DNA from: Leucocoprinus leucothites | Lineage: Eukaryota > Basidiomycota > Agaricomycetes > Agaricales > Agaricaceae | DNA: 64,000 nucleotides | Assembly (NCBI GenBank): GCA_013368445.1 | Contig: JAACJO010000006.1 | Coordinates: 1 to 64,000, forward strand | Direction of reading: 5' to 3' | Part shown: piece after piece, positions 11,031 through 21,785 of the stretch | Layout: each line of letters starts with the position of its first letter | Numbering within the stretch: position 1 is the first letter of the stretch | Notes under the pieces: generated by a model | What the model was told of the DNA's origin: nothing | The model's input: the letters and a program-made list of their open reading frames with translations, nothing else | The model's database searches: none | Position numbers and translations under genes: made by a program

Positions 11031-14000
11031 TTAGGCAGGGGGTAATGATGTACTCCCTACCTTAGGTGTGGACTCTTCCACTAACTGACTGCTCTCAGTT
11101 GGTGTCATTTCAATATCAGTCAAAGGACAAGAACTACCAGATTCTGGATCTGGTGGTGGGGTATCATATAGGAGCTCACTGGCATTATCTGAGGAATGTA
11201 AAGAAAGCAAGTCCACCTGCATGGTAGACTCTTCGTTTGAAGGTGGCACTGGCACTGTATGACCCAAGTGTGATAAGGATGCCACAAAAGATGTCAATGG
11301 AGGCTGAGAATAATTGGGTCTGAAGGTTCACCCATTTGTCACTTCCCAGTAGTCTCATATTGACTCTGGGTACCACCTATTCTGCAGTACCATAGGAATG
11401 GGACATGCGCCCACATGGTGCCATGCTGGGTGGGACATCACATACATGTCCCCATCTTCTTGTGAGGCCTCTACTCTGTCCTCAAAGAAGTAGAATCAGA
11501 TAAGATCAACATTGCTAGGAAGCAGCCATCCATCCTGTTCAGGGATGGCTGGGGGTATCCCATAATACTGCAGCCTCACAAGGCAATTGTTGTCGTAGCC
11601 ATTGAACATAGCTTGATGGTTAGGCATATCAACATAAGTGGAGTTCATATATGTATTGAACTCCAAAGACATAGGCATGGTCAATCTCCACAGGATTGAC
11701 CCCATTGTGTATTAATACCTTGGATATCAATTCAAGGTTCAAGTTGTGCCCTTGCCCTGGGGCAAGAGCCAGTCATCAAATATACTGATGCTCTCCTGTT
11801 TGTGCAATAAAGGGTCAGTCAGGATGCCTGGTATTCCATTGTTTGATATGCTCCCTGTACAGGTTTGGGGTGGCCATTAGAATGGCCATCAACCATGTAA
11901 AGGTTGCATGAGCATTGCAAGTCTGACCAGACTTGTGAGGGGCAAATATATGGACCCACATGTATCTGTACATCACACAAACATTTAGGGCATATTGATG
12001 GTCCATGATTAACCTATGGATTAAGTTCCCTAATCTAGGGAACTTGTGGGCCAACACAAACCTGCCCAGCATGTTCAGGTCAAATATATCTTCATCAGTG
12101 GGTTAGGGAACACCCATCCCACTGGTCTGGTTGCATGGATTTCCTGCTCATGTGATGTTCTGATTTCTGGCCACCTTTGTGGCCAGACAGTCTTCAATGG
12201 GCATTGTTAATCCTGATGGCCATTATCTGGGGTTGAACCTGGTCTGATGGACCAGGTATGTCATGGAATCATCCCAGCTGGACTCCTCTGTCCATTGGGC
12301 AATCCCATAAAGCTCCAATAAGAGCATGTAGCCTTTGGCATGTTGCCGAACATATGCATTGTTGTTATTGTAGATGAACCTTACAAGGTCGTCTACCTCT
12401 GTGGGGTATATAGGCAACCCATGTCTAGTGTTACTGTATACCAGATTTTGTTTAGGATCTGGTTTCCATCCTTCAGCCCATGTCATCTGTAGTTCTCGAG
12501 ATGATACTTGTACAGCTGATTGACCCATGTACACAATATTGGTCTTTGGGCTCCAATATAAGTGGGGCCCAAGCTTTCCACCTATATTGTTGTTATGTTG
12601 GGTGATGGTATGTGTGAGGGGGTCTGGAGAGACCCCCCAGGTATCAGGCACTCTACTGTCATGTCCTTCAGTCCTATGCTTAAGGATGTGACCCATAGGA
12701 AGAGGGTATTTAGGGGTGACAGCCTTTACTTTGGCTGTCATCATCTTCTTCTTCTTCGTCTTGTAGTCACTCCCATAGTCTGTACTATTGGACTCATAAC
12801 CAGCAGCAACCACTTTTGCCTTCCACTCAGTGTTGGTGGGCTGAGTATCCTGAATGAAGATGGGTTCACTCTGTTCAAATGGGTGAATGGTTATATGTAC
12901 CAGACATCCATATTGGAAAGAGTCAGAAGTTGTGCTGGGTGCTATGACACCTTCTGGTACTTCCACATCCTGCTCCACAGTGGATGCAGACTGGGACAGC
13001 CCTTCCATGACAACATCTTCAAAAGTTGTTGGCTTGGGGTCCTCCCTACATCACTTGTGCTGAGGTTCTCCCTGTGGCACAGTAGACTCAGTGTATGACA
13101 GCCTCTGTCAGGTTTCCAGCATATCCATCCAAGGCTGAGTATTTGGTTGTCATGACAAGCTTGATGAACTTGTCCTCATCATAATAGGTATGGGCTGAGG
13201 TTGAACATCTCTCAGCCTTGTTGGTGTCAGTTTGGCAGATGAACTTTCAGTATTTGTCTTTGCTTTCTTGCCACTAGGTTTGGACCTGCTATAGCTAGGG
13301 TCCATACCCTGTTGTTGATACTGCTGTTGAGCATTTACTGGCCTTGACAGCTGGGGGGGGGGGCAGATTTATGGACACAGAAGAAGAAGACCCAGAGTGG
13401 GGCTGCTTTCTCATATTGTGAGAGGTGGTTGAGGACTCTATGATGGAGTCCTCATGTGTCCAACTGGTCCTTGCAGTCAGTGCTAACATTGCTGCTGATG
13501 CACAGAGGTTCTTAATTGTCTTGTTAGCACAAGACAATCTCACTTCCAGGTATGATATTCTTACATCCCTATTGTCAATGATTTTGACAAGCTCCTCAAC
13601 TGACTGGAGGACTGCTTCATCATACAGGTCCAATGCATCAATGAGGTAGTTGGGTAGACCAATCACATGCAGTTAGCTTACTATAGCTAACTGCACCCCA
13701 TTGTACTGGTCCTAGAGCATGTCTTGCTCCATGGTATGTTGCTTTCCTTTTGCAGAATGCAACACAGTCAGTGCACCCTCCTGTAGTCGAGTCTGATTAC
13801 TCAACCACATTGGATATGGTGGCAATGGTGGCAGTGGCCCCAAGTAGTATTGGGGCATTGTTGGTGGCACTATTGCATACAGATATTGTGGCCAGTATGC
13901 ATATGCCAGCTGTTGCTAAGGGTATTGGGGCATCCCAGGTGGTGGCCCTGCCCATGTTGATGTCATCTGTGGTCCAGATGGAATAGAAGAGAGTAGGTTG

Positions 14001-14263
14001 CAATGGGGATCATGACCTTCTTGTTGTTGTTGTTGTTGTGGATGATGCCCAAGAGCATCAACCTCCATCTCCCACCCCTCACCAGGACCTGTCATAGGTC
14101 CTGCAGGGTTGGGCATCTTGTTCATGTTTTCAAAGTTGTGAGAGCCTCCTGATGATGTATTTAATGCATCATCAGCTGCTCTGTCACTGTGGTCATGCAT
14201 AATCTGAAGTAGGTGTTTTTTGTGCAAAGTGATGGTGGCAAGTAAGGAAGAGGAAATGATCAC
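11031..14263 (-). pseudogene. Gypsy-B large accessory ORF downstream of integrase
   Basis: Minus-strand coding sequence of roughly 1,000 codons follows the integrase/chromodomain end. A natural start is the ATG at 14181 or 14263. In order it has a Gln run with Pro/Tyr-rich sequence (14050-13800), a helical segment (YLIDALDLYDEAVLQS, about 13640), a Ser-rich linker, a Lys-rich basic patch (KTKKKKMM, about 12760), then an aromatic-rich region (HLYWSPKTNIVYMGQS; VRFIYNNNNAYVRQHAKGY) and a tail with YYGIPPAIPEQDGW near 11540 and an acidic Ser/Pro end. Frames shift at an 11-G run (13353-13363) and near 12200, 11700 and 11380; scattered stops occur. I have an impression that it resembles multi-copy uncharacterised mushroom proteins but cannot confirm it. 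Function unknown. Confidence 0.6.
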
Positions 14264-14264
14264 A

Positions 14265-15154
14265 GTGCCAAATAAAAGAAAATTTGGTGCCCAGGGTCAT
14301 TGGGTAATCAATTAAGATTAGATCACATGTTGACCTTTTTTGGAAGGTTGACTCTTCTTGTGTAAGAACTTCATGTTCTGCACATCTTGAAGCTCTAGAT
14401 ACCAATCTAGAGCTATGAGATCCTCACACTGCTCTGCAGGCTCCCAGATTGTATCTCCCAGGCTCCAGTGTACTTCAAACTCAACCTTGCCATTGTCTAA
14501 ATGACAATGGCTAATAATATCATTGATGAACTATTCATGCTTGTTGTCTAGCCTGAAATCATATGGTTCTAGATGTGATCTGTCTGGGAAACATGTCTCA
14601 TCTGACTTATGACATGGTTGTAACAGACTGACATGGAAAACAGGGTAAATCCTCCAATTCACCAAAGCTTGGGGCAAGTCCAATGTGTAATTGGACTTGC
14701 TAGGGTTTGCATGCAAAATCTTGTATGGCCTGATAAACTTTGGGCAGAGCTTTTGCACTCTATCCTTGGCCATGTTCAGGTTTTTTGTCAACAAGTATAC
14801 CAGACTTCCTTCTTGGATGTCTAGTTCTATGCCTCATCACTTGTTAGCATTGTGAGTTTGAAAGACTCATGCCTCAATAATAGCATCATGGGCCTCTGCT
14901 ATATTTAGCAATGCCCTCTCCACAAATTCCCTGACTCCATGATGCATGGCATCACCTGGCCATAAATCCTGGATCATTGCTGGTAAGTAACTATAGTTCA
15001 GCTTAAACAGAGCAAACTTCATTGTTGCAGATACACTTGAGCTTATTGCAAACTTGACCAAAGGTGCTTTGTTGACCCAGTTTTGCTGGTCATGTTGAAC
15101 AGCAGTTTGGAATATCTGTCTGATATTCCTATTCATACATTCTACCTGTCCATC
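14265..15154 (-). pseudogene. Gypsy-B integrase C-terminal half with chromodomain-like end
   Basis: Minus-strand sequence begins at the Tc1-A insertion point with DGQVECMNRNIRQIF, the downstream side of the integrase catalytic Glu motif. It continues through a helical segment, a linker, and the GPY/F-type module (FIRPYKILHANP...YPVFHVSLLQP, about 14760-14620). It ends with a chromodomain-like block (VHWSLGDTIWEP, about 14470, then a WYLEL motif). Stops and a frameshift near 14860 make it inactive. Its upstream half is at 16752-17540, beyond Tc1-A. Confidence 0.75.
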
Positions 15155-15156
15155 TA

Positions 15157-15370
15157 CAGTGGCTCAAAAAACTGTCCCAATGTTTTCGCATTTTGGACAT
15201 ATTTGCTAATACCAGGGCAGATATATGGCCTAGCATCCTGAAAATATTCACACAGGTACCTTGACATATTGGGCGCATATATTCCCATGATCACATGACC
15301 TTGTCCATCAATGAATTAATAATGAATTATCAAAAATATCTACTCATTGGGACAGTTTTTTGACCCCCTG
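15157..15370. repeat. Tc1-A left terminal inverted repeat
   Basis: Pairs with 16537-16749. Outer motif at 15163-15182 and inner inverted motif at about 15347-15366. Confidence 0.9.
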
Positions 15371-15503
15371 TCAGCCTCCCAGTATCTACCTTGTAACATG
15401 CCAGGGGAGCATCAGGGCAGGCGTGGGAGTAATAAACAAGATCATGTGACCTTGGTTGACATGTTGAGATGGCTACAACTGTCTTTCTTCCTGCCACTAC
15501 ATC

Positions 15504-16523
15504 ATGAAAGCTATCTCCTCTACCCAATACTCCCAAGTCACTTCTCTTCTCAAAGATGGCTATTCCTTGCGCCAGATTGAACATAAAACTGGTCTAGGAA
15601 AGTCTACTGTTGGGAGGATCAAGAAAGAAGTTGATGGGGACAAGGAAAACAACAAGGGAGGACGTCCTTCCAAGCTTTCTCCTCGTGATAAAAAAGCAAT
15701 AATTCACCAAATAACCTCTGGAAAGCTAGACAATGCTGTCCAGGCTACAACTTTCATTAACTCTACTCTGTCTGACCCTGTCACACCCCAAACTGTCAGA
15801 AATACCCTTCAGGATAATGGATTTCGCTCTGTAACCAAGATCAAACGACCTCTACTCAAAAAGCGACATCGTGAGGAACACCTTGACTTTGCACATGAAC
15901 ATAGGAATTGGACAGTGGAGGACTGGAAGAGGGTGTTGTGGACAGATGAAACAAAGATCAACAGGATTGGGTCAGATGGAAAGGTGTATACCTGGAAGGA
16001 GAGGGGGGAACCACTGTCAGATAGGACCACTCTCCCTACTGTCAAACATGGAGGAGGTGGTAACATGATGGTGTGGGGGTGTATGGGGTGGAATGGGGTA
16101 GGAAAGCTGATAGAGGTTCAAGGGAATATGGATGCAGTGCAATACTGCGAGATTTTGGACAATGGGGTGGTGGAAAGCTTTGAAAAGTTGGAGATGGAGG
16201 AGGAGGAGAGGATATTCCAGCAGGATAATGACCCAAAACACACCTCAAAACTGGGACAACAATGGTTTGTGGACAACAACATTCAAGTTCTACCATGGCC
16301 TGCACAATCCCCTGACCTAAATCCCATTGAACACCTCTGGACCTACCTGAAGGACCAGCTGAAGGCATATGAAAGACCACCCAAGGGAGTATTTGAATTG
16401 TGGGAGAGGCTAGTAGAGGAGTGGAATAAGATTCCAGCAGAAAGGTGCCAAAGGCTGATAGAAACCATGCCCAGAAGGATTGAGGCAGTTATCAGGGCAA
16501 GAGGAGGTCATACAAAGTATTGA
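15504..16523 (+). CDS. Tc1/mariner transposase, intact
   Basis: The 339-residue open frame has no internal stop, the usual length for Tc1 transposases. An N-terminal helix-turn-helix (residues about 9-40, LRQIEHKTGLGKSTVGR) is followed by GRPSK and a second helix-turn-helix (about 55-110), the paired-like DNA-binding region. The catalytic domain shows LWTDETK (first Asp, about residue 148), FQQDNDPKHTS (second Asp) and DLNPIEHLW (Glu). I count 34 residues between the second Asp and the Glu, so DD34E. It would bind the terminal repeats in the nucleus and cut and paste the element at TA. The start ATG is chosen because both decayed copies preserve the same upstream context. Intactness is by reading frame only. 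Confidence 0.93.
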   Translation: MKAISSTQYSQVTSLLKDGYSLRQIEHKTGLGKSTVGRIKKEVDGDKENNKGGRPSKLSPRDKKAIIHQITSGKLDNAVQATTFINSTLSDPVTPQTVRNTLQDNGFRSVTKIKRPLLKKRHREEHLDFAHEHRNWTVEDWKRVLWTDETKINRIGSDGKVYTWKERGEPLSDRTTLPTVKHGGGGNMMVWGCMGWNGVGKLIEVQGNMDAVQYCEILDNGVVESFEKLEMEEEERIFQQDNDPKHTSKLGQQWFVDNNIQVLPWPAQSPDLNPIEHLWTYLKDQLKAYERPPKGVFELWERLVEEWNKIPAERCQRLIETMPRRIEAVIRARGGHTKY

Positions 16524-16536
16524 GTAGGTAGATAAC

Positions 16537-16749
16537 AGAGGGTCAAAAAACTGTCCCAATGAGTAGATATTTTTGATAATTTATTATTAATTCATTGATG
16601 GACAAGGTCATGTGATCATGGGAATATATGCGCCCAATATGTTAAGGTACCTGTGTGAATATTTTCAGGATGCTAGGCCATATATCTGCCCTGGTATTAG
16701 CAAATATGTCCAAAATGCGAAAACATTGGGACAGTTTTTTGAGCCACTG
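16537..16749. repeat. Tc1-A right terminal inverted repeat
   Basis: Inverted match to 15157-15370 with only a few mismatches; followed by TA target duplication. Confidence 0.9.
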
Positions 16750-16751
16750 TA

Positions 16752-17540
16752 TCTGTGGATGGAATGAAGTTGACATCAATAGGTCAGCTCCCAACAATCT
16801 ATGGAGTTCCTTCCCTTCCACCATGTGGAAGTGAATTTGGAGTCTCAATCACTCACAACTGAGCTTGGTAGCCCATGCAGTCATATAATATCACATAAGT
16901 AAATCCATGACAGCTTGGAAGCTGTCATTTTAGTGTGTACTGGTGTTAGGTGTACCATACTTGTCATGTGACATAATACTACCCAAAGGTAGTTGAATCT
17001 CTTAGATTCAGGGAATGGACCAACAAAATCCATTCCTATACCATCCCAAGGACATATGGATACTGGCAGTGAGTGTAACTTGCCAGCCGGTCTCATGGTC
17101 GAGGTTTTTGTTTGAGCACATGTTTCACACATTTTACAGAAATTACAGCAGTCCTTAACTAAGGATGGCTACCAATAATATCTATGCATGTATTCTGATG
17201 TGCATTGATCTCCAAAGTGCCCTACTATAGTATGTGATTTACTAAGAATTGCAGTGATAATCCTTTGGTCATTTGGTATACAAATAACCTTATTCACATC
17301 AGGCATTGTCTTCTATACAATTCCCTTTTCATCTTTAGAGAAGCCTTTATACTTCTCTGGATTTTCATGTACTATACTGAAGAGTTTGTTCTCAGTATAT
17401 CTGGCTATAATCTTGTCCTCAAGATTATCCAAATCGACTGTAAAAGGTTTATCCATTGGCTTTGAAGCAGTCAATGAATCCTTTAGAGTCAATATTGTGA
17501 TCATTGGTCCATGGCACTCATAATTGACTTGGTCTTTTAT
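16752..17540 (-). pseudogene. Gypsy-B integrase N-terminal and core part
   Basis: Minus-strand fragments include the end of the zinc-binding domain (MCETCAQTK near 17130) and the start of the catalytic core (GIGMDFVGPFPES, first Asp near 17030). The sequence up to STSFHPQ then stops at the Tc1-A insertion (16750). Many stops and frameshifts occur. This is the 5' half of the gene whose 3' half is 14265-15154. Confidence 0.7.
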
Positions 17541-19850
17541 TGAGTCAGTGTTCTTTCAAACCACTGCCTCTTCTATCTGCTCAGCTTCCATGTCACATTG
17601 CTCTTGTTTTTCCTGCAACTGAGAACTCTTCCTAACTTCATGATCAAATAATGCTCCCATTTGATCATATGATGATTTCTTTGCCTCAATTTCTAGTACA
17701 CAATCTTTTGGGAGATTGTCTCCATCCAGATCTCTATGTATATCTGCTTGGACATAATGTCCAGGCTTGTGAACTTCCCTGGGAAAATCACTCTCAAAGT
17801 ATCTAGACAGGCTATCCACTACCTTATTTTGTTCATCTTTACATCTTTAATATAAGTGATATTGAAATTATAGCAGGATAAATAATCGAGCCAATGTTGT
17901 TGTCAGTTCAATAAATGCCCTTGAGATTTAAAGAATTCAAGGGCTTTATAGTTGGTTATGACATGGATTCTATGACCCACAAGCTTATCTTCCCACTTCA
18001 ATAACACTTCTAATATCACAAGCATTTCCATTTTGTGCACAGCATAGTTTTGCTGTGCCACTGAGAATTTCTTGGACATGAATCCTGCTGGTCGGCAATC
18101 AACCCAGCTCAGTCCCTGTCTATACATAGCTCTGACACCTATCTTAGATATGTTGCAAATAACCCAGATCAGCTCTCCCAATTTAGGGTTAATCAGACAG
18201 ATCACAGGTGTCTGGTGACATACTCTCTTGAATATGTCAAAGCATTTTTGATGTAAGGGACACCAATGGAAAGGTGTCCCATTCTGTATGATAGCTATCA
18301 GTGGGCCAGTATACACTGGGATATTGGGTAAGAAATTGGACATATAATTCACAAGTCCAACAAATTTTTGCATGTCATTATAGTTATGTGCAGTTCTCCA
18401 TGTGACTATTCATTCAAGCTTGCCAGTATCAGGATGGATACCTCAATCATCAATAACATGGCCCAAACAGTCAATCTTTTCTGTATAAAGTTTCACTTTG
18501 GTGTCTTTAACAAATAATTGGTGCTCTTGTAGTCAATCGAATACAAGCTTGAGATGTTTCTCATGCTCTTCGATCATCTCCGAGTATATGAAAATATCAT
18601 CTAAGTATACATGTACATGTATACTGATAGCATCTCTGAATATAATAGTCATTGATTGTTGAAAGGTTGCAAGGGCATTGCAATTCCCCTGCTCCATAAT
18701 ATTACTGACATATGTTCCTGCTATAGTGGCAAACACTATTTTTTGAACATCTTTGATGCAGATGTGCACTTGTTCATATGCATCTGCTAGATTGATTTTT
18801 GACCAATATTTCCCTTGCACAATGTCTTCCCTTATGATCTCCTGATCAGGTAATGGGGTGACATCCTTTACTGTATTGTTGTTCCTCTGGTGACAATCAG
18901 TGATGGTTCTCAATCATCCATCTTTCTTTGGGATGCACATTAGTGGTGCAGTCTGAGAGACAGAGCATGGTTCCCACCATCCTGCATTTACATATCTGTT
19001 GAGTTTCAAGTGAAACTCATCATGCAACAAATGCGAGCATCATGGTAGGTAATATATGTATCTCCTATTACTGTTGATGAGGTTAATCTCATGATTAACC
19101 TCATGGAATGGTGGTAAATGCTCAGGAGTACCCTGCATCATATCAGCATACTCCTTGATCCATCATTTCTGCAATCAAGTTATATTGCTTTTAGTTAATG
19201 CCAGGCTACCAGATTTTATCTGGTGGTTCCTTTCTTTCATTTGATGGTATAAATGGGCCATCACCAATCAGTTGACCTACAACTGTCATACTCTGCAAGG
19301 AATCCCAGTTATCCTTGTCAGGATACCTATCACATGTAAATTCAGTAGTCACTACCTCATCAACTGTGGTCGATGGTAGGTACTCTGATTTAGTTGTAGT
19401 CCATTTACTAATGGACTGCATTTTTCTCAAGCTTCCATGACCACATTCCATTCATCTGGCATGTGAGGGTCATAGTAATGATCATACATGGTGAACATCA
19501 TTAGAGGTTTGCCCAGTGTATGATGTCATTTAGGGAACATCATTTGCTTGTCTATTCCTGCAGGTGAGTGTTGATTGTGTTCATCAATGGATGGTGTTAT
19601 TGACCCATCCATTGCTTTTATTGAATTAAGGGAAGAGACAGTCTTCCCTTCAAGCAGCCCTTTGAGTACATGAGGGTGATTAGGGGGTAATGTGTCCCCT
19701 TTGTTGGTTATTGGGTCTTCAGGTACCTCCTCAAGGGTCATGTTAGTGACCCCAGTGGTACCTTCATTCACTATATGAGCAAATGTAGGTGTCATTCCAG
19801 ATGTTGTACATCTAGAATCCCATAGCATCCAAGTGTCAACTCTATTGATG
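17541..19850 (-). pseudogene. Gypsy-B protease, reverse transcriptase and RNase H
   Basis: The minus-strand frame carries a protease-like site near 19820, where the expected D-S/T-G reads DSRC. The RT begins with PLMCIPKKDG, has a palm segment NLADAYEQVHI and the catalytic box VYLDDIFIYS (about 18595-18606, intact Asp pair). It continues into FVGLVNYMSNFLPN, then RNase H-like sequence (QQNYAVHKMEMLVILE...HRIHVITNYKALEFF, about 18060-17930). In-frame stops interrupt it repeatedly. It would have copied element RNA in cytoplasmic particles; now inactive. Confidence 0.75.
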
Positions 19851-20178
19851 TTGATAAAGGATGTGAGACATTGCTTATCTTTCATTGGTAATTGTGGACA
19901 AAGGATCTTATTTTTATTTTTCTGTAGTGTGATCTTTTGCATACAGACATTATTTTTGCTAGTAGGGCTATCTGTCATAGCCCTAAAACCATTGGCACTA
20001 TCCATGTCAACTTCTATGGATGTATTGGTTTCAGATATCTCCAATATTTCAATGTCAGATCCATAATCTGACATTATCTCTATTGGAGATCCATCATATA
20101 TGGATCCAAGAAAGTCACTGTCTTCCTCACCTGACCTGTAGTCCAATTCAATGACCTCTACTTTGATGAGGTCATCAC
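19851..20178 (-). pseudogene. Gypsy-B gag-to-protease linker, left of Tc1-B
   Basis: Acidic, Ser/Asp/Glu-rich minus-strand frame (IELDYRSGEEDSDF, then repeated SD and IE residues). It leads into the protease site and is cut at its 5' side by Tc1-B at 20179. Joining to 21786 restores a plausible acidic linker, since the upstream side also ends in an acidic TAEEDE segment. Confidence 0.6.
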
Positions 20179-20180
20179 TA

Positions 20181-21783
20181 CAGTGGCTCAAAAAACTGTC
20201 CCAATGTTTTTGCATGTTGGACATATTTGCTAATACTAGGGCAGATATATGGCCTAGCATCCTGAAAATATTCACATAGGTACCTTGACATATTTGGAGC
20301 ATATATTGCCATGATCACATGACCTTGTACATCAATTAATTATTAATGAATTATCGAAAATATCTACTCATTGGGACAGTTTTTTGACCCCCTGTCAGCC
20401 TCCCAGTATCTACCTTGTAACATGCCAGGGGAGCATCAGGGCATGTATGGGAGTAATAAACAACATCATGTGACCTTGGTTGACATGTTGAGATGGTTAC
20501 AACTGTCTTTCTTCCTGCCACTACATCATGAAAACTATCCCTCTACCCAATACTCTCAAGTCACTTCTCTTCTCAAGGATGGCTATTTCTTGTGCCAGAT
20601 TGAACATAAAAGTGGTCTAGGCAAGTCTACTGTTGGGAGGATAAAGAAAGAAGTTGATGGAGACAAGCAAAACAACAAGGGAGGATGTCCTTCCAAGCTT
20701 TCTCCTTGTGATAAAAAAGCAATAATTCACCAAATAACCTCTGGAAAGCTAGACAATGCTGTCCAGGCTACAAATTTCATTAACTCTACTCTGTCTGACC
20801 CTGTCACACCCCAAACTCTCAGAAATACCCTTCAGGATAATGGATTTCACTTTGTAACTAAGATCAAACAACCTCTACTCAAAAGGTGACATTGTGAGGA
20901 ACACCTTGAATTTGCACATGAACATAGGAATTGGACAGTGGAGGACTGGAAGAGGGTGTTGTGGACAGATGAAACAAAGATCAACAGGATTGGGTCAGAT
21001 AGAAAGGTGTATACCTGGAAGGAGAGAGGGGAACCACTGTCAGATAGGCCCACTCTCCCTACTGTCAAACATGGAAGAGGTGGTAACATGATAGTGTGGG
21101 GGTGTATGGGGTGGAATGGAGTAGGAAAGCTGATAGAGGTTTAAGGAAATATGGATGCAGTGCAATACTATGAGATTTGGGACAATGGGGTAGTGGAAAG
21201 CTTTGAAAAGTTGGAGATAGAAGAGGAGGAGAGGATATTCCAGCAGGATAATGACCCAAAACACACTTCAAAACTGGGACAACAATGGTTTGTGGACAAC
21301 AACATTCAAGTTCTATCATGGCCTGCACAGTCCCCTGACCTAGATCCCATTGAACACCTCTGGACCTACCTGAAGGACCAGCTGAAGTCATATGAAAGAC
21401 CACCTAAGGGAGTATTTGAATTGTGAGAGAGGCTAGTAGAAGAGTGGAATAAGATTCTAGCAGAAAGGTGCCAAAGGCTGATAGAAAGCATGCCAAGAAG
21501 GATTGAGGCAGTTATCAGGGCAAGAGGAGATCATACAAAGTATTGAGTAGGTAGATAACAGGGGGTCAAAAAACTGTCCCAATGAGTAGATCTTTTTGAT
21601 AATTCATTAATAATTCATTGATGTACAATATCATGTGATCATGGGAATATATGCTCTCAATATGTCAAGGTACCTGTGTGAATATTTTTAGAATGTTTTC
21701 AGAATGTTAGGCCATATATCTGCCCTGGTATTAGCAAATATATCCAAAATACGAAAACATTGGGACAGTTTTTTGAGCCACTG
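20181..21783 (+). mobile_element. Tc1-B: decayed Tc1/mariner element
   Basis: 1603 bp flanked by TA (20179-20180, 21784-21785), same terminal repeats as Tc1-A. The transposase frame (from about 20527) is broken by a 1-bp loss near its start, a TGA near 20887 and further stops. Many positions that are CpG in Tc1-A are TpG or CpA here. Inserted in the acidic gag-protease linker of Gypsy-B. Confidence 0.93.
20527..21545 (+). pseudogene. Tc1-B transposase, disrupted
   Basis: Aligns end to end with the Tc1-A transposase. The N-terminal ATG is followed after a few codons by a 1-bp deletion. A TGA occurs at about 20887 where Tc1-A reads GCGACATCG. The segment with the first catalytic Asp survives (WTDETKINRIGSD), as do QQDNDPKHTS and PIEHLW in a later frame piece. 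Further stops occur near 21142 and 21424. Not functional; it could still be bound at its ends by the Tc1-A protein. Confidence 0.9.
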
Positions 21784-21785
21784 TA

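Larger units (their letters stand above)
15157..16749 (+). mobile_element. Tc1-A: complete Tc1/mariner element
   Basis: 1593 bp flanked by TA (15155-15156, 16750-16751). Terminal inverted repeats of about 214 bp (15157-15370; 16537-16749) differ at only a few bases. Each repeat carries the motif CTCAAAAAACTGTCCCAATG at its outer end and a related inverted copy at its inner end, an IR/DR-like layout. The element sits inside the Gypsy-B integrase between the codons for FHPQ and DGQVE. It retains many CpG dinucleotides and an intact transposase, so it is the youngest-looking Tc1 copy. Confidence 0.95.

Noticed and set aside
12562..13098. 178-codon plus-strand frame
   Set aside because: Opposite to the Gypsy-B accessory ORF, whose composition and continuity with neighbours are better; no promoter or intron signs.
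16042..16380. 112-codon minus-strand frame in Tc1-A, repeated in Tc1-B and Tc1-C
   Set aside because: Antisense shadow of the conserved transposase catalytic domain; it recurs only because the transposase recurs.
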